Positions 25,239 to 35,131 are shown, numbered from the stretch's first letter. The stretch is DNA of 64,000 bases from Rhodococcus sp. IEGM 1409 (GCF_030056735.1 NZ_JASHKN010000008.1:248001-312000); one strand, 5' to 3'. The notes: generated from the sequence alone by a model not told the origin. Numbers and translations: made by a program.

Positions 25239-25309
25239 GCAGGGGTCAACAGACGCCTGTTCACACGGTAACGGGCTCCGCGAACGAGCCCCTACGAGAA
25301 CGAGATTCC

Positions 25310-26305
25310 ATGCGTCTGTCCAGACTTCGCCTACCCGCCGCTGCCGTTGCAGCCCTGTTGGGCGCATCGTTGGTTGCCTGTTCCTCCGACGACAGTTCTG
25401 CCGAACAATCCGGCGCCTCAGTCCAGAACTGTGGCCGAGACGTCACGGTGGAGCGACCGATCGAGCGGGCGATCGCGGTAAATCAGCCTGCGGCCGAGAT
25501 GCTCTTCGCGCTGGGAGTGCAGGACCGGATGGCCGGCTACGCCATGAGCGATGACGATGTCCTCCCCGAGCTGCGCGAGGCGCGTGGTCAGGTGAAGGCC
25601 TTCGACACCGAGTTCCCGTCATTCGAGAGTGTCCTCGAACGCGAACCGGACTTGGTCTACACGACCTTCAACTACACGTTCACCTCGGAAGGCATCGCCG
25701 ACCGGACCAAGTTCTCCGACCTCGGGGTCGCGACGTATCAGTCGCCCAGCGAGTGCACCGGTCAGGATGCCGAGCAGAGCAAGGCCCTCACGCTCGACGA
25801 CCTTTACGCCGAAATTGGCGATGTGGCAACACTGTTCGATGTCAAGGACAAAGGTGTCGAGCTGACCGAGAGCTTGAAGGATCGCGCGGCCACCGCCACG
25901 GCGTCACTGGGAGCCGAAAACGTGACGCTGGCGTGGTGGTACGCAGCCACGAAGACTCCGTACTTTGCCGGATGTTGCGGCGCACCGGGAATCATGACCG
26001 ACGCGGTGGGTGCGAAGAACGCCTTCAACGACAACAAGCAGTACTGGCCCGAAATCGGTTGGGAGAGTGTGCTCGATCGAGACCCGACCGTGCTGGTGCT
26101 CGCTGATCTCGACCGCGGCGGAGACGGCGACAGTGCCGCAGACAAGATCGCGTTCCTCGAATCGGACCCGGTCGCCAGCAAGCTCACCGCAGTGAAGAAC
26201 AAGCGTTACATCATCCTCGAAGGCACGACGATGGATCCCTCGATCCGCAATGTCGGTGGCATCGAGCAGCTCTCCGACGGTCTGCGCCAGTTGGGTGTGG
26301 TCTAG
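25310..26305 (+). CDS. Substrate-binding lipoprotein of a B12/corrinoid-type ABC importer (BtuF-like)
   Basis: 331 residues. A lipoprotein signal ends in LVAC (lipobox; Cys at about residue 23), then a periplasmic-binding-protein fold of the BtuF/FhuD/FepB class (RAIAVNQPAAEMLFALGVQDR, LEREPDLVYT). Control by the cobalamin riboswitch identifies corrinoid (or possibly cobalt-complex) as the ligand. ATG 25310 was chosen because the signal peptide begins there; the in-frame upstream extension is the riboswitch itself. First gene of a tightly packed four-gene operon. Confidence 0.88.
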   Translation: MRLSRLRLPAAAVAALLGASLVACSSDDSSAEQSGASVQNCGRDVTVERPIERAIAVNQPAAEMLFALGVQDRMAGYAMSDDDVLPELREARGQVKAFDTEFPSFESVLEREPDLVYTTFNYTFTSEGIADRTKFSDLGVATYQSPSECTGQDAEQSKALTLDDLYAEIGDVATLFDVKDKGVELTESLKDRAATATASLGAENVTLAWWYAATKTPYFAGCCGAPGIMTDAVGAKNAFNDNKQYWPEIGWESVLDRDPTVLVLADLDRGGDGDSAADKIAFLESDPVASKLTAVKNKRYIILEGTTMDPSIRNVGGIEQLSDGLRQLGVV

Positions 26306-27058
26306 ATGTCCGCGGAGATCAGTGAACTGGTGCGGCAGTGGGACGAGCAGCAGGCGGCATACATCGCGGATCGCGAGAAGCGCTTCGACGTGATTCTCGA
26401 CGTTCTCGAATTGCAGTACGCGCACAGTCCGTTCACGGTCGTCGACCTGGCCTGCGGGCCGGGTTCACTGAGCGCCCGGATCCTCGAGAAGTTCGAGCAC
26501 GCCAGCGTTGTGGGGATCGATTACGACCCGATGTTGCTGGAAGTCGCCCGTCAGTCGTCGGCTCGTTTCCGTGACCGGCTGGAGCTGGTCGACGCAGACC
26601 TGGCAGGAGCCGATTGGCCGGCTTCGGTGACTTCGCCGGTTCAGGCGATCGTGTCGACAACCGCACTGCACTGGTTGCAACCGCAGCAGCTCGTAGAGGT
26701 GTACCGGCAGTGCCGCGAACTGCTGAGCCCTGCCGGAGTCCTGCTCAACGGTGATCACTTTCGCTTCGACAGCCGCTCCCCCGTCATCGGTCGGTGGGCG
26801 AAGGCTCACGACGAGCAGACACAACGCTCCGCTTTCGCTGCCGGTGCTCCCGAGTGGGACAGCTGGTGTGACGGGTTGCGGGCCACTCCCGGTATCGGGG
26901 CACTGACCGACGAGCGTGAGCGCAGATTCGCCGGACGCGACGCCACCGCGCCCACTGCCGTCGACTTCCAGTTGGCGGCGCTCGCGCAAGCAGGTTTTCG
27001 GGAGTCGGGAACAGTCTGGCAACTGTTCGACGACTACGTGGTCTACGGCGTGAGATGA
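26306..27058 (+). CDS. Class I SAM-dependent methyltransferase inside the B12 transport operon
   Basis: 250 residues. Motif I VVDLACGPGSLSARIL (about 45-60), acidic VVGIDYDP loop, VDADLAG (motif II) and TTALHWL (motif III region) define a Rossmann methyltransferase. The ATG directly follows the stop of the binding-protein gene and its own stop overlaps the permease start (ATGA), so it is an integral operon member under the cobalamin riboswitch. The substrate is unknown. Its position suggests action on the imported corrinoid or its processing, or a riboswitch-controlled metabolic enzyme. Confidence 0.85.
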   Translation: MSAEISELVRQWDEQQAAYIADREKRFDVILDVLELQYAHSPFTVVDLACGPGSLSARILEKFEHASVVGIDYDPMLLEVARQSSARFRDRLELVDADLAGADWPASVTSPVQAIVSTTALHWLQPQQLVEVYRQCRELLSPAGVLLNGDHFRFDSRSPVIGRWAKAHDEQTQRSAFAAGAPEWDSWCDGLRATPGIGALTDERERRFAGRDATAPTAVDFQLAALAQAGFRESGTVWQLFDDYVVYGVR

Positions 27059-28095
27059 CGACAAGAGTTCGGCTGCGTGACAACCCGAAAGCCGTCACCC
27101 TGCTGTGGGTGATCGGTGTTGTCACGCTGGCCGGGTCGGCCGCCGTGGCGATCACGTTGGGGCCGGCCGGTCTGTCGGTCGGCGAGGTGGCCTCGATCGT
27201 CGTCGGTCATCTCGGCGGTACCGCGGCGGACGTCACCCCTATACGCGACGGCATCGTGTGGAATCTCCGTCTGCCGCGTACCTTGCTCGCCGCGCTCTGC
27301 GGTGCGGGCCTCGGGTTGTGCGGAGCGATCATGCAGTCTCTGCTTCGCAATCCACTGGCCGATCCCTTTGTCCTCGGTATCTCGTCCGGCGCCTCGACCG
27401 GTGCGGTTCTGATCGTGATCCTCGGAGTGGGGTCAGGGGTGATCGGATTGTCGAGCGGCGCCTTCATCGGCGCGGTGATCTCCTTCGCCCTGGTGCTGCT
27501 GCTCGCCCATGCAGCCGGCGGCACGCCGGATCGGGTGATCCTGGCCGGTGTCGCCGCGACCCAACTGTTCTCCGCGCTCACCTCGTTCATCGTCATCACC
27601 TCGGCCGATCCCGAGCAGACCCGCGGTGTGATGTTCTGGCTTTTGGGCTCACTCGGTGGCGCCGATTGGCTCGATGTCGCGCTCTGCGCTGCGGTGGTGA
27701 CAGTCGGCCTCGTGGTCTGTCTGACTCACTCCCGTGCACTCGACGCCTTTGCCTTCGGTGAGGACGCGGCGTCGTCGCTGGGAGTGAACGTGTGGCGGGT
27801 GCGCGTGACCTTGTTGTTGGCAACAGCTTTGATGACCGCAGTGATCGTGAGCGTCGCAGGCGCCATTGGCTTTGTGGGCCTCGTCCTCCCGCACGCGGCG
27901 CGGGCTCTTGTCGGTCCGAGCCACCGGCGACTGCTGCCCGCGTCCGCACTGATCGGCTCGATCTTCCTCGTCTGGGTCGACGCCGTGGCACGCACAGCCA
28001 TTGCGCCGCAGGAACTCCCGGCCGGTGTGGTAACCGCGCTGGTCGGCGTGCCCGCGTTTGCCGTCATCCTCTGGAGACGGAAGGCCCAGCCATGA
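27055..28095 (+). CDS. FecCD/BtuC-family ABC transporter permease
   Basis: 346 residues and about ten membrane segments. LRLPRTLLAALCGAGLGLCG, QSLLRNPLADPFVLGISSGA and GAIGFVGLVLPHAAR are the classic FecCD/BtuC signatures, including the coupling region for the ATPase. It forms the homodimeric channel of the corrinoid importer. Both ends overlap neighbours by ATGA. Confidence 0.92.
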   Translation: MTTRVRLRDNPKAVTLLWVIGVVTLAGSAAVAITLGPAGLSVGEVASIVVGHLGGTAADVTPIRDGIVWNLRLPRTLLAALCGAGLGLCGAIMQSLLRNPLADPFVLGISSGASTGAVLIVILGVGSGVIGLSSGAFIGAVISFALVLLLAHAAGGTPDRVILAGVAATQLFSALTSFIVITSADPEQTRGVMFWLLGSLGGADWLDVALCAAVVTVGLVVCLTHSRALDAFAFGEDAASSLGVNVWRVRVTLLLATALMTAVIVSVAGAIGFVGLVLPHAARALVGPSHRRLLPASALIGSIFLVWVDAVARTAIAPQELPAGVVTALVGVPAFAVILWRRKAQP

Positions 28096-28865
28096 CACTC
28101 GAAGCAACCGGTATCAGCTGGCGAGTCGGCGGGGCACTCATCGTCGATGACCTCGACGTCTCCCCCACAACCGGCAGTACGGTGGGGCTTCTCGGCCCCA
28201 ACGGTTCGGGAAAGTCGACGCTGCTCAAACTTCTTGCCGGACAGAATCGTCCGACAGCCGGAGTGGTGACCCTGGACAAGACTCCGTTGTCCGACTGGAA
28301 ACGCCGCGACGTCGCGCGCCGGATCGCCACCGTCGACCAGCACAGCAACACCGAGATCGATCTGACTGTTGCCGAGGTCGTCGAACTTGGACGCACACCG
28401 CACCGCGGACTGTGTGGCGGGCAGTCCGGTTCCGATCGTGACGCCGTCCGCGCAGCGATCGAACACACCGACCTCGCCGGCATGCTGGACCGGTCGTGGC
28501 ACACCCTGTCCGGCGGAGAGCGCCAACGCGTCCAGATCGCGCGCGCCCTCGCCCAAGAACCTCACGAACTGCTACTCGACGAGCCGACCAATCACCTCGA
28601 CATCAATCACCAACTCGAATTGCTCGCGCTCGTGCGACGCCTGCCCACCACCACGATCATGGCATTGCACGATCTGAATCTGGCCGCCATGTTCTGCGAT
28701 TCGATAGTGATGCTGAACGGTGGATCCATCGTTGCCCACGGAAGCCCGACCGAGGTCCTCACCGCCGACCTGATCGCCGAGGTCTACCAGGTCGACGCCG
28801 AAGTACGCCTGGATGGTCCCGGGGGCGTACCCACCGTGAGATACCTTCCACCCGGCTCGGATTAG
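28092..28865 (+). CDS. ABC transporter ATP-binding protein, BtuD/FecE type
   Basis: 257 residues. Walker A GPNGSGKST (about 35-43), Q-loop TVDQHSNTE, signature LSGGERQRV, Walker B LLLDEPTNHLD and H-loop ALHDLN are all intact. Energises import of corrinoid via the FecCD permease. Last gene of the riboswitch-controlled operon; the convergent arylsulfatase ends 15 bp away without an evident terminator. Confidence 0.92.
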   Translation: MTLEATGISWRVGGALIVDDLDVSPTTGSTVGLLGPNGSGKSTLLKLLAGQNRPTAGVVTLDKTPLSDWKRRDVARRIATVDQHSNTEIDLTVAEVVELGRTPHRGLCGGQSGSDRDAVRAAIEHTDLAGMLDRSWHTLSGGERQRVQIARALAQEPHELLLDEPTNHLDINHQLELLALVRRLPTTTIMALHDLNLAAMFCDSIVMLNGGSIVAHGSPTEVLTADLIAEVYQVDAEVRLDGPGGVPTVRYLPPGSD

Positions 28866-28880
28866 ACGCGCTCGGAACTG

Positions 28881-31241
28881 TCATTCACGCGAGAGCATCG
28901 CCACTGCTTCGCGTTCGAGGTCGACGTACGGTTCACCACTGACGTCGATCGCCACCCGGTTGAGTGTTCCACCGGTAAACGCCCATGGTGACGCCCCCGG
29001 GTAGTCGTCGGTGACGGGCTCCCCGCTGTCACGGCCTGCATTGAGCCCTTCGCCGCCGCCGATGCTGAACTTGCCCGGCTGAGTGCGGATTCTGCCCTCA
29101 CCGACTTTCCGGTCGCCGTAGTAGAGGCCGAGGACCCCGTGCGCAGTGCCCGGCGGATCCTCAGCTTCTTTGTCGAAAGTTGCTGCCAAGATCACGTTTT
29201 CACCGATCGGCAGGTCCTCGGTCGCATCGATCTTCTGCTGTTCACTACCGAGGAAGTTGTACACGTAATGCAGTCGGTTGTCCTTGACGTACAGCGAATG
29301 ACCACCGAACCTTCCGCCATGCGAGAAGAGCACACCGGTCGCACCTGGTTCGGCCAAGTCGACAACTGCCCCGATCGAGAAGGAACGATTGCGAAGGTTG
29401 ACGGCAACGGCCTCCGGTACCTCGGCTCCCCCCGGACGGTAGACGTACCGGTTGCGCGGCGGAGCCAGCTGGGGGCGAGGCGTGGTGAGAAGTTCGACAC
29501 CGGACCGATCGTCCAGTGGCAGAGCTTGATTGGCACCGGCCTCGTGGAACCACAACCCCACCAGCTCGGCCAGCCTGCCGGGTTCTTCATCCGCAAGGTT
29601 CCGGAGCTCGGCTCGGTCCACCTCCGTGTGGTAGAGCTCCCAGGTGTCTTCCGGGAAATGACCCCACCCGCTCAGAGTCGGGTGCGTGGTGACGGCCTTC
29701 CAGCCGTCATGCCAAATCCCCCGTCCTCCGAGCATCGAATAGAACTGGGTGTGCTTGGCGGTGGGGATGTTGCCGGCGTCGAAGCTGTACCGCATGCTCA
29801 CGCCTTGGATCGGGTGCTGGGTGTATCCCTTCACCGTGTCGGGCAAGTCGACGCCGACGCAGTCGAGCAGAGTCGGGACGACGTCGATGGCGTGGTGGTA
29901 CTGATCTCGAATCTCGCCACGGGCGTCGATGCCCGCCGGCCACGAGATGATGCATGGGTCGCAGGTTCCACCGTTGAACGAGTATCGCTTCCACATCTTG
30001 AAGGGCGTGTTGAACGCCATCGCCCACCCGTTGGGATAGTGGTTGTATGTCTCGGTGCTGCCCAACTCGTCCAGCTTTGCCAGGTTCTCGGCGAGGTCGT
30101 CGGGTACGCCGTTCGCAATCTTGTTCTCGTTGACAGATCCGTCGGGTCCGCCCTCACCGCTGGCACCGTTGTCGGAGACCACCACGATGATCGTGTTGTC
30201 GAGCTGCTCGATTTCTTCGAGGTATTCGAGCAGGCGTCCGATCTGATCGTCGCAGTGCGAGAGGAAGCCCGCGTACACCTCCGCCATCCGTGAGAACAGT
30301 CGCTGCTCGTCAGCGGAGAGAGTGTCCCAGGGGCGGGTGAAATCCAGCGGCGGGAACGGTTCGCCGTCGGGTCCGGTGCGGGTGTCAGGAGTGCCTATCG
30401 GGTTGAGTGAGGGCAGAGTCGTGTCGTTCGGGACAAGTCCCATTTCCTTCTGCCTGGCCAGAATCTCATCCCGCATGGCTTCGTACCCTGCGTCGAACCT
30501 GCCTGCGTAGCGATCGGCCCATTCGCGGGGCGCGTGATGCGGAGCGTGTGCGCACCCGGGTGCGTAGTAGAGAAATACAGGCCGGTCCGGAGCTATCGAC
30601 TTCACGTCACCGATGTATTCGAGCGCTCTGTCGGTGATGTCGACGCTGAAGTGATACCCCTCTTCGGGCGTCGACGGCTGTTCGACGGGGTGGTTGTCGT
30701 GGACGAGGTCGGGATACCACTGATTGGTCTCGGCACCGAGAAAGCCGTAGAACCGCTCGAATCCGCGGCCGACCGGCCAATTCCGTTTCGTGGAAGCAAG
30801 ATTCATCTCGTCTTCTGCGCACAGGTGCCATTTGCCGACCATCGCGGTGCTGAATCCCTGCTCGACCAGAACCTCGGCGAGCGTGGCACATTCGGGAGGA
30901 ATGTGACCGTTTCCGCCGGGAAAACCGACCGCGCACTCGCTGATGCAGGCCATGCCGTTGGTCGTGTGGTTTCGCCCGGTGAGCAGACACGATCGCGTCG
31001 GGGAGCACAGCGCTGTGGTGTGCCACTGCCCGTACCGCAATCCGTTGCCCGCGATGCGGTCGATGTTCGGCGTCTCGATCGGTCCCCCGTAGCAACCCAA
31101 GGCGCCGAATCCGACGTCATCGAGAACGATGTAAAGAATGTTCGGTGTACCGGCGGCAGCCTTCGGCTGCTCGTACGGGCTCCAGTCGGGAATCGAATCG
31201 CGAATATCGAGGTTGACGACGCCTTTGAATGCGTTGGCCAT
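28881..31241 (-). CDS. Arylsulfatase (formylglycine-dependent sulfatase)
   Basis: 786 residues. The sulfatase signature CSPTRSCLLTGR has Cys79, to be converted to formylglycine, and Arg83; Asp41/Asp42 in VLDDVGFG are metal ligands. The long C-terminal region (about 560-786, with LAEPGATGVLFSHGGRFGGH) is a beta-rich domain found in the larger AtsA/PAS-type sulfatases. No signal peptide, so action is cytosolic unless exported with a partner. It releases sulfate from aryl or alkyl sulfate esters. ATG 31241 has AGGAG at 8 nt. A formylglycine-generating enzyme is not seen in the window. Divergent from a HAD phosphatase gene. Confidence 0.93.
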   Translation of the reverse strand: MANAFKGVVNLDIRDSIPDWSPYEQPKAAAGTPNILYIVLDDVGFGALGCYGGPIETPNIDRIAGNGLRYGQWHTTALCSPTRSCLLTGRNHTTNGMACISECAVGFPGGNGHIPPECATLAEVLVEQGFSTAMVGKWHLCAEDEMNLASTKRNWPVGRGFERFYGFLGAETNQWYPDLVHDNHPVEQPSTPEEGYHFSVDITDRALEYIGDVKSIAPDRPVFLYYAPGCAHAPHHAPREWADRYAGRFDAGYEAMRDEILARQKEMGLVPNDTTLPSLNPIGTPDTRTGPDGEPFPPLDFTRPWDTLSADEQRLFSRMAEVYAGFLSHCDDQIGRLLEYLEEIEQLDNTIIVVVSDNGASGEGGPDGSVNENKIANGVPDDLAENLAKLDELGSTETYNHYPNGWAMAFNTPFKMWKRYSFNGGTCDPCIISWPAGIDARGEIRDQYHHAIDVVPTLLDCVGVDLPDTVKGYTQHPIQGVSMRYSFDAGNIPTAKHTQFYSMLGGRGIWHDGWKAVTTHPTLSGWGHFPEDTWELYHTEVDRAELRNLADEEPGRLAELVGLWFHEAGANQALPLDDRSGVELLTTPRPQLAPPRNRYVYRPGGAEVPEAVAVNLRNRSFSIGAVVDLAEPGATGVLFSHGGRFGGHSLYVKDNRLHYVYNFLGSEQQKIDATEDLPIGENVILAATFDKEAEDPPGTAHGVLGLYYGDRKVGEGRIRTQPGKFSIGGGEGLNAGRDSGEPVTDDYPGASPWAFTGGTLNRVAIDVSGEPYVDLEREAVAMLSRE

Positions 31242-31419
31242 GACCTGGCTCCTTGTAGGTGATCTGATTTCCGGCCTCTACGGCCGCATGGTGAATCGCA
31301 TACCCCGATTGTGGTCACCGAACCTCTGTCGCCCGAAATGGGCGATGCCATCTTCGGCAAGAGATCCGAGGATGAGAGTGCCAGGTTTGTCATCGTCTCA
31401 CTGAAAGCCAGGGAACCGC

Positions 31420-32397
31420 ATGAGCAGTCAATTCGTCGAAGCCTCCAACTCCGATAACCCCGACCCGCTTCCGAGCTGGCAAGACGGCATGCCGAAACAA
31501 GCCATCAGGCAATTCGTCGAACGCGCCACGACTGAGGGAAGTCCGGACGAAATCGCACCGGACGACAGGATCGCAGTCTTCGACAACGACGGAACCCTGT
31601 GGTGTGAGAAGCCGATGCCGATCCAACTCGACTTCATCTTGCGCCGCCTCGTCGAGATGACCGCCCAGGATCCGTCTCTTCGCAACCGTCAACCGTGGCA
31701 GGCGGCGTTCGAAAAGGACTACGCCTGGTTGAACGATGTGATCTCGAAGCACTATCGCGGCGACGACAGCGCACTGAAGGTGCTCGCGGCCGGTGTCCTG
31801 GCGGCATTCGCCGAAATCACAGTCGACGAATTCGAAACCCACGCCGATACTTACCTGCGCACTGCTTCGCATCCCACTCTCGGTCGCGAATACCTGCACT
31901 GCAGCTATTCACCCATGGTCGAGTTGCTCGATTACCTTGCAGCCAAAGGATTCTCGAACTACATAGTCTCTGGCGGCGGACGTGACTTCATGCGGCCGAT
32001 CAGCCAGGAGGTCTACGGCATCCCCCGAGATCGCGTCATCGGCAGCGGCGTGGCATTGACGTGGAAGGACGACGGTCACAGCGGCACGGTCCTTCGTCAG
32101 CCCCAATCTGATGTCGTCGACGACGGGCCGGCCAAGCCCGTACAGATCTGGAACAGAATCGGCCGACGACCTGTTCTCGCGGCCGGAAACAGCAACGGTG
32201 ACCTACCTATGTTGAAGTTCGCCGAACACCCGAACGTTCCGACACTTCGTCTTCTGGTGCTCCATGACGATCCGGAACGCGAGTTCGACTACGCGGACGG
32301 AGCCGAACACGCACTCGACACCTCGCGCGCAAACGGGTGGACAGTGGTGAGCATCAAGAACGACTGGAAGACAGTCTTCGAGCCACTCGCCGAATGA
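31420..32397 (+). CDS. HAD-superfamily phosphatase
   Basis: 325 residues. Motif I FDNDGTLW (Asp55 nucleophile, Asp57), motif II SGGG region (NYIVSGGGRDF), and motif IV-like AAGNSNGDLPML define a phosphoserine phosphatase-like HAD enzyme. The substrate is unknown. A start with GGGA about 7 nt upstream supports ATG 31420. It is divergent from the sulfatase (178 bp between starts), and a 12-bp gap separates it from the coiled-coil gene, so the two may form an operon. Confidence 0.85.
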   Translation: MSSQFVEASNSDNPDPLPSWQDGMPKQAIRQFVERATTEGSPDEIAPDDRIAVFDNDGTLWCEKPMPIQLDFILRRLVEMTAQDPSLRNRQPWQAAFEKDYAWLNDVISKHYRGDDSALKVLAAGVLAAFAEITVDEFETHADTYLRTASHPTLGREYLHCSYSPMVELLDYLAAKGFSNYIVSGGGRDFMRPISQEVYGIPRDRVIGSGVALTWKDDGHSGTVLRQPQSDVVDDGPAKPVQIWNRIGRRPVLAAGNSNGDLPMLKFAEHPNVPTLRLLVLHDDPEREFDYADGAEHALDTSRANGWTVVSIKNDWKTVFEPLAE

Positions 32398-32409
32398 CAT
32401 TATGGATAC

Positions 32410-33258
32410 GTGACCTTCGATGATGTCGCCGACGAACTCTACGGCCTCGACCCCGGCGAGTTCGTCGAGGCGCGTACGAATCATGTGAAGGCTGCCCGGG
32501 AGGACAACGACCGCGCACTGGCCGCGGAGATCGGAAAACTTCGGAAGCCGACCACCGTGGGATGGTTGGTCAATCTCATTTCGCGCGATCTACCGGAAGA
32601 TCTGGATGCACTTCTCGCACTTGGTGAATCGCTACGCGACGCCCAACGCCATCTGTCGGGCCCGGATCTGCGCCGACTGACGACACAGAGGCAGCAGGTG
32701 GTGCGAAGTCTCGCCTACAAATCCGGTGAGATCGCGGCCTCACGGGGAAAAAGCGTCGGCGAGGATTCGTTGCGTGATGTCGCGCAGACGCTCAATGCCG
32801 CCCTGGCCGACGAGGAGACTGCCGCGCAGGTTCGACTCGGACGGGTTGTGACCGCTGCCAGTTACAGCGGTTTCGGCCCCGCCGGGCTCGCAGTGGTGAA
32901 AGAGAAATCACCGCAGCACGCCCCAGCTGAAGAGCCGCAGACTCCGGAGTCGAAAACTCCGGACCTGAAGGCCGAACGTGCCGGGGTAAAAGCAGAATTG
33001 AAGGAAGCCAGGGCAGGCGTCGAGAAGATCCGACGCCGGGTGAAGGCCGAGACCGCCCAGTTCGAGGATGCCAGGTCAAAGCTGTCCGACCTCGACCGTC
33101 GCATCGAAGAACTCCGCGCCGATCTCGAACACGCAGAACAGGAACGACAGTTCGCCAAGAACACCGAGAAGGCGGCCGGCGTCGCGGTTCGAGAATCCGA
33201 GGAGAAACTTCGCGAGGCCGAGCGCCGGGTCGATGAAGCAGAAGAGGGCCTCGACTAG
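32410..33258 (+). CDS. Hypothetical protein with long C-terminal coiled coil
   Basis: 282 residues. The N-terminal half (1-165) is a helical domain, DPGEFVEARTNHVKAAREDN and PTTVGWLVNLISRD, found in uncharacterised actinobacterial proteins. Residues about 180-282 are an uninterrupted, highly charged coiled coil (ELKEARAGVEKIRRRVKAE, LDRRIEELRADLEHAEQERQ). No signal or membrane segment. The GTG start has no ribosome site, and CATTAT 8 nt upstream could be a -10 for a leaderless transcript. Function unknown; a scaffold or DNA-associated role is possible. Confidence 0.72.
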   Translation: MTFDDVADELYGLDPGEFVEARTNHVKAAREDNDRALAAEIGKLRKPTTVGWLVNLISRDLPEDLDALLALGESLRDAQRHLSGPDLRRLTTQRQQVVRSLAYKSGEIAASRGKSVGEDSLRDVAQTLNAALADEETAAQVRLGRVVTAASYSGFGPAGLAVVKEKSPQHAPAEEPQTPESKTPDLKAERAGVKAELKEARAGVEKIRRRVKAETAQFEDARSKLSDLDRRIEELRADLEHAEQERQFAKNTEKAAGVAVRESEEKLREAERRVDEAEEGLD

Positions 33259-33322
33259 ATGGAATGAGTTGTACGTTCGGAGATCTTGACCTCTACAGCA
33301 GTTCAGGTTCTAGCGTGTTTTC

Positions 33323-33736
33323 ATGACATTCACCCGAATCGAACTCGACTACCTGGCCACACAGACTCTCGGACGCCTCGCAACGGTTCAACGGAATGGA
33401 ACGCTGCAAGTCAGTCCGGTCGGGTTCCACTTCAACCCGGATACAGCCACGATCGATATCAGCGGTTACAACATGACGGGCAGCCGTAAGTTTCACAATG
33501 TCGCGGAGAACGGGCGGGTCGCGTTCGTCGTGGACGACATCGCATCTGTAGATCCATGGCGGGTCAGGTGCATCGAAATCCGTGGACGGGCAGAGGCTTT
33601 GGATGCTACGGGTGCTGCCACGCATGGTCTCGACGCGCCGATCATCCGTGTCCACCCCGAACGCATCATCAGCTTCGGCCTCGACGACCGAGAGTTGGAC
33701 GTCCACCAGTTGGTCGTGAACGGACGTGACGTCTGA
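33323..33736 (+). CDS. PPOX-class F420-dependent family protein (split-barrel flavin/F420 fold)
   Basis: 137 residues. LATQTLGRLATVQRNGTLQV and the SRKFHNVAENGRVAFVVDD strand, with IEIRGRAEAL, match the PPOX-class F420-dependent oxidoreductases of actinobacteria. They bind F420 or FMN at a dimer interface. Substrate unknown. The gene is monocistronic and convergent with the acyltransferase, whose stop is 18 bp away. Confidence 0.84.
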   Translation: MTFTRIELDYLATQTLGRLATVQRNGTLQVSPVGFHFNPDTATIDISGYNMTGSRKFHNVAENGRVAFVVDDIASVDPWRVRCIEIRGRAEALDATGAATHGLDAPIIRVHPERIISFGLDDRELDVHQLVVNGRDV

Positions 33737-33754
33737 ATGCCCGAATCGAATTGA

Positions 33755-35131
33755 TCAGCCTGCGGCGGCTTCGAGTTCACTCAGTGATTCCTCGAGGTGA
33801 CCAAGGAGTCGCTGCAGGTGAGGGACGTTACGGCGGCAGCCGACGAGCCCGAACTGCATGGTATCCGCGTAGCCGATGACGGTGATGTTCATTGCCTGCC
33901 CGTCCAACGGAATCGACGCCGGATAGCAGCTCTCGAGCTTCGCGCCGTTCCAGTATCGCGTTGTCGTCGGGCCTGGGACGTTGGAAATCACCAGATTGAA
34001 CACCGGACGCCCAGTGATCAGTCGGGAGGAACCAGGGATCAGCGGTAACCCGAGACCCGCGACGTTCAATGCACTGAGCGCTGTGATCTGCAAAGGCGTC
34101 AGGCCTGACATCAGGGACTTAGCGCTACTCATCGAGTCGTGAACTCTCTGAAGTCGGGCCGCCGGATCCGCCAATTCGGTTGCCAGATCGCACAACACCG
34201 CGCCGACGGCATTGCCGGAAGCCTCACCTGTTTCGCCTTTACGAAGAGATACCGGCACCATCGCGATCAACGGTTTGTCCGGCAACTCGTCCAGTTCGAT
34301 CAGATAGCGCCGTAGCGCGCCCGCGCACATTGCCAACACCGCGTCGTTGAGCGTCACGTCTGCAACGCAACTGACCTTGCGCAGGCGCTCGATCGGCCAC
34401 GACTGCGCGGCGACGCGCCTCGCTCCGGTGATCGGGACGTTGAAGATCGATTTCGGAGCAGCGAACGGCAACGGCGCGACGTGGTCCTTCACTGCCGAGG
34501 CAGCGGCGTTCACTATCGCAGGGCCCACCCCGACCACATCTTGCACGGTGTCGATCACCGAGCCCACCCGCCTTTGCAAGTCCAGCCCGCGACTGGCTCG
34601 GACCCGCCCCGAGGAAGGTCGCTGCGCCCACGGCGGCATCGACTCTCGATCGAGCGGATCCGACGAGAGGCTGCGGTACCACGCCTGAACAGCAGACACA
34701 CCATCCATGAGCGCATGGTGTGTCTTCATGTACACGGCAACTCGGCCGTCGGCGAGGCCTTCGATCACATACGCCTCCCATAGCGGCCGATGCCGATCTA
34801 GCAGCGTGCCGTGCAGCATCGAGGTCAGCTCCAGCAGCTCGCGAACTCGACCGGGCCTGGGCAGCGCAAGCAACCGGACGTGATATTCGAGATCGACGTC
34901 CTCGTCCTCCGTCCAACGCACCGGCGCGAAGTTCGACAGGAACTGCACCGGCTTGCGGCGAAAGAGGGGGCGGATCGACTCGACGTCGGTGAGCGAACGG
35001 TAGAGCGACCTGGCGAATTCGCCGTCGTCCTCTTCCGGTGGAACGAACAGTGACAGGCCTCCGACATGCATGGGGTGCTCCCGTGACTCCATCAGCAGGA
35101 ACATCGAGTCGAGCGGCAGCATCAGCGTCAT
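33755..35131 (-). CDS. Wax ester synthase/diacylglycerol acyltransferase (WS/DGAT)
   Basis: 458 residues, the normal length. The catalytic HHALMDG (His138-Gly144) matches HHxxxDG; PLDSMFLLMESREHPMHVGG at the N-terminus and the C-terminal ISNVPGP and YADTMQFGL segments are family features. It esterifies long acyl-CoA to diacylglycerol or fatty alcohol, making the storage lipids typical of Rhodococcus; these enzymes are peripheral to membrane and lipid droplets. It is monocistronic. Rhodococci carry many paralogues, so the specific role is open. Confidence 0.92.
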   Translation of the reverse strand: MTLMLPLDSMFLLMESREHPMHVGGLSLFVPPEEDDGEFARSLYRSLTDVESIRPLFRRKPVQFLSNFAPVRWTEDEDVDLEYHVRLLALPRPGRVRELLELTSMLHGTLLDRHRPLWEAYVIEGLADGRVAVYMKTHHALMDGVSAVQAWYRSLSSDPLDRESMPPWAQRPSSGRVRASRGLDLQRRVGSVIDTVQDVVGVGPAIVNAAASAVKDHVAPLPFAAPKSIFNVPITGARRVAAQSWPIERLRKVSCVADVTLNDAVLAMCAGALRRYLIELDELPDKPLIAMVPVSLRKGETGEASGNAVGAVLCDLATELADPAARLQRVHDSMSSAKSLMSGLTPLQITALSALNVAGLGLPLIPGSSRLITGRPVFNLVISNVPGPTTTRYWNGAKLESCYPASIPLDGQAMNITVIGYADTMQFGLVGCRRNVPHLQRLLGHLEESLSELEAAAG

